A stretch of DNA of 64,000 bases from Gemmatimonadota bacterium (GTDB taxonomy: Bacteria; Gemmatimonadota; Gemmatimonadetes; Gemmatimonadales; Gemmatimonadaceae), in contig JAIUOB010000003.1 in NCBI GenBank assembly GCA_020161135.1, forward strand, positions 372,001 through 436,000, written 5' to 3'. Positions 62,657 through 64,000 of this stretch are shown here, piece by piece. Position numbers and translations under genes: made by a program. The notes under the pieces are model-generated. The model made no database searches. It was not told the DNA's origin and saw only the letters and a list, made by a program, of their open reading frames with translations. How positions within the stretch are numbered: position 1 is the first letter of the stretch; each line of letters starts with the position of its first letter.

Positions 62657-64000
62657 CACTCCCATTCGATGGTGGCGGGGGGCTTGGAGCTGATGTCGTA
62701 GACGACGCGGTTCACGCCGTCGACTTCGTTGATGATGCGATTCGAGATGCGCGCCAGCACGTCGTGCGGGAACGCGAACCAGTCCGCGGTCATGCCGTCG
62801 GTGCTCGTGACGGCCCGCAGCGCGATGACGTGCTCGTAGGTGCGGCCATCTCCCATCACACCGACGCTGCGCACCGGCAGGAACACGGCGAACGCCTGCC
62901 AGATGTCCGGGTACAGCCCCGCGGCGCGGATCTCCTCGAGATAGATCGCATCGGCGCGCCGCAGGATGTCGAGCGCGTGTGGCGTGACCTCGCCCAGGAC
63001 GCGAATCGCCAGCCCGGGGCCGGGGAACGGATGCCGACCGACCATCTCCTCGGGCAGCCCCAGTTCGCGCCCCACGTTGCGTACTTCGTCCTTGAACAGC
63101 TCGCGCAGCGGCTCGATGAGCCCGAACTTCATGTCCTTGGGCAGGCCACCGACGTTGTGGTGCGTCTTGATCGTCGCGCTCGGTCCGCCCTTGGCGCTCA
63201 CCGACTCGATGACATCGGGGTACAGTGTCCCCTGCACCAGGAACGCCGCGTCCTTCCCGGCGTCGGCCGACGCGCTCTCGAAGACGCGGATGAAATGCTC
63301 ACCGATGATCTTGCGCTTCCGCTCGGGTTCGCCGACACCGGCCAGCGCGGTGAGGAACCGCTCCTCCGCGCGCACGGTGATGAGACGGATGCCGAGATGC
63401 TCCCCCATGGTCCGCTCGACCTGCTCACGCTCATGGAGACGCAGCAGTCCGGTGTCGACGAAGATGCAGGTGAGTTGGTCGCCGATTGCGCGGTGCACCA
63501 GCGCGGCCGCAACGCTCGAGTCGACCCCACCCGACAGGCCGCAGATGACTTGCCGGTCGCCCACGAGGTTGCGGATACGCGCGACCTCCTGGTCGATGAA
63601 GTGCCCGGGCGTCCAGTCCGGCGTGCAGTGGCAGACGCCGAACAGGAAGTTCTGGATGATTTCGGCGCCGCGCGCGGTGTGATGCACTTCCGAGTGGAAC
63701 TGGATGGCGTGAATGGGTCGCGTGGCGTGACGGAAGCCGGCGCACGTCGTGCCGCTGTGGGCCGTGGCCACGTACCCCGGTGGCACCTGCTCCACATGAT
63801 CGCCATGACTCATCCACACCGTGGTGCGCTCCCCCGCACTGAAGCCCGCGAACAGCCCGGACGGTTCGTCCACGGTGACCTCCGCGCGGCCATACTCCCG
63901 ACGTCCGCCACCCACCACCGCCCCGCCCTCGAGGTGCGCGATGAGCTGCATGCCGTAGCACACGCCCAGCAAAGGCGTGCCCAGCTCGAGCAGCTCACGC
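62656..64000 (-). CDS. guaA: GMP synthase (glutamine-hydrolysing), N-terminus cut by the window edge
   Basis: 448 residues visible, open to the right edge. The fragment starts within the glutaminase domain just before the nucleophile ([10 protein letters not shown]), then QFHSEVHHT with the His/Glu, the PP-loop ATP pyrophosphatase signature [14 protein letters not shown], and the C-terminal dimerisation domain ending KPPATIEWE. It converts XMP to GMP. Roughly the first 75-80 residues should lie beyond 64000. The secreted amidohydrolase and MATE genes follow on the same strand. Confidence 0.96.
   Translation of the reverse strand, partial: RELLELGTPLLGVCYGMQLIAHLEGGAVVGGGRREYGRAEVTVDEPSGLFAGFSAGERTTVWMSHGDHVEQVPPGYVATAHSGTTCAGFRHATRPIHAIQFHSEVHHTARGAEIIQNFLFGVCHCTPDWTPGHFIDQEVARIRNLVGDRQVICGLSGGVDSSVAAALVHRAIGDQLTCIFVDTGLLRLHEREQVERTMGEHLGIRLITVRAEERFLTALAGVGEPERKRKIIGEHFIRVFESASADAGKDAAFLVQGTLYPDVIESVSAKGGPSATIKTHHNVGGLPKDMKFGLIEPLRELFKDEVRNVGRELGLPEEMVGRHPFPGPGLAIRVLGEVTPHALDILRRADAIYLEEIRAAGLYPDIWQAFAVFLPVRSVGVMGDGRTYEHVIALRAVTSTDGMTADWFAFPHDVLARISNRIINEVDGVNRVVYDISSKPPATIEWE

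Overview
This is a 64 kb chromosomal window from a high-GC (about 70 percent) Gram-negative bacterium. Outer-membrane features (a TonB-type plug protein, beta-barrel-like protein, lipoprotein protease), Gram-negative phospholipid synthesis, ECF sigma regulation and the gene neighbourhoods fit best with Gemmatimonadota. That assignment is an inference from gene content and style; no rRNA is present to confirm it. I see no prophage, insertion sequence, integron or CRISPR array. The window is almost entirely tightly packed core and metabolic genes, with many 4-bp ATGA/GTGA overlaps between neighbours.

Layout. 1-6040 (minus strand): a partial protein at the left edge, rpoZ, gmk, yicC, a plug-domain outer-membrane protein, pepA, tRNA-Asn and tRNA-Leu. 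6150-8810: an ECF sigma / zinc anti-sigma / periplasmic Spy-like operon, with a divergent glycerophosphodiesterase. 8794-11483 (minus): a small protein, rpmA, rplU, and RNase E/G. 11940-15000: an acyl-CoA dehydrogenase and a short RecQ.

15130-30892 is one continuous minus-strand run. Read in the direction of transcription it is aspS, phoH, ybeY, two CNNM/CorC-type CBS proteins, a MeaB-type GTPase, a B12 mutase large subunit, a methyltransferase, the B12-binding small subunit, an acyl-CoA carboxylase carboxyltransferase, a split AtuA-like pair, a tiny membrane protein and a U32 hydroxylase-type protein. The mutase carries the Phe/Gln specificity pair of isobutyryl-CoA mutase, not the Tyr/Arg pair of methylmalonyl-CoA mutase. 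I therefore read this block as a cobalamin-dependent branched acyl-CoA module.

31016-33018 (plus): a barrel-like protein and rlmN. 32947-39338: a tryptophan locus (trpC-F-B-A followed by yqeK and a LytR_C protein; trpD apart) interrupted by an oppositely oriented lexA. The lexA promoter contains two matching direct-repeat elements that look like LexA operators. trpE and trpG are not in the window. 39328-40653 is a GAF protein.

40760-54386 (plus) is a long probable operon: truA, a DegP-like lipoprotein protease, purB, purC, psd, pssA, purS, purQ, purL, purF, ppdK. Two phospholipid genes sit inside the purine genes. After an NTF2-like protein and a terminator come tmRNA (ssrA, minus), dusB, a PTS EIIA-like protein, a hybrid histidine kinase, and an operon of guaA (cut by the right edge), a secreted amidohydrolase and a MATE transporter.

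Most notable: the isobutyryl-CoA-mutase signature; three genes whose only or best upstream start is a CTG overlapping the previous stop as CTGA; the twin TTCGG-N6-TTCGG elements at lexA; GC-rich 37/38-bp repeats at the 5' end of the methyltransferase gene; and promoters placed so close to start codons that leaderless mRNAs are likely.
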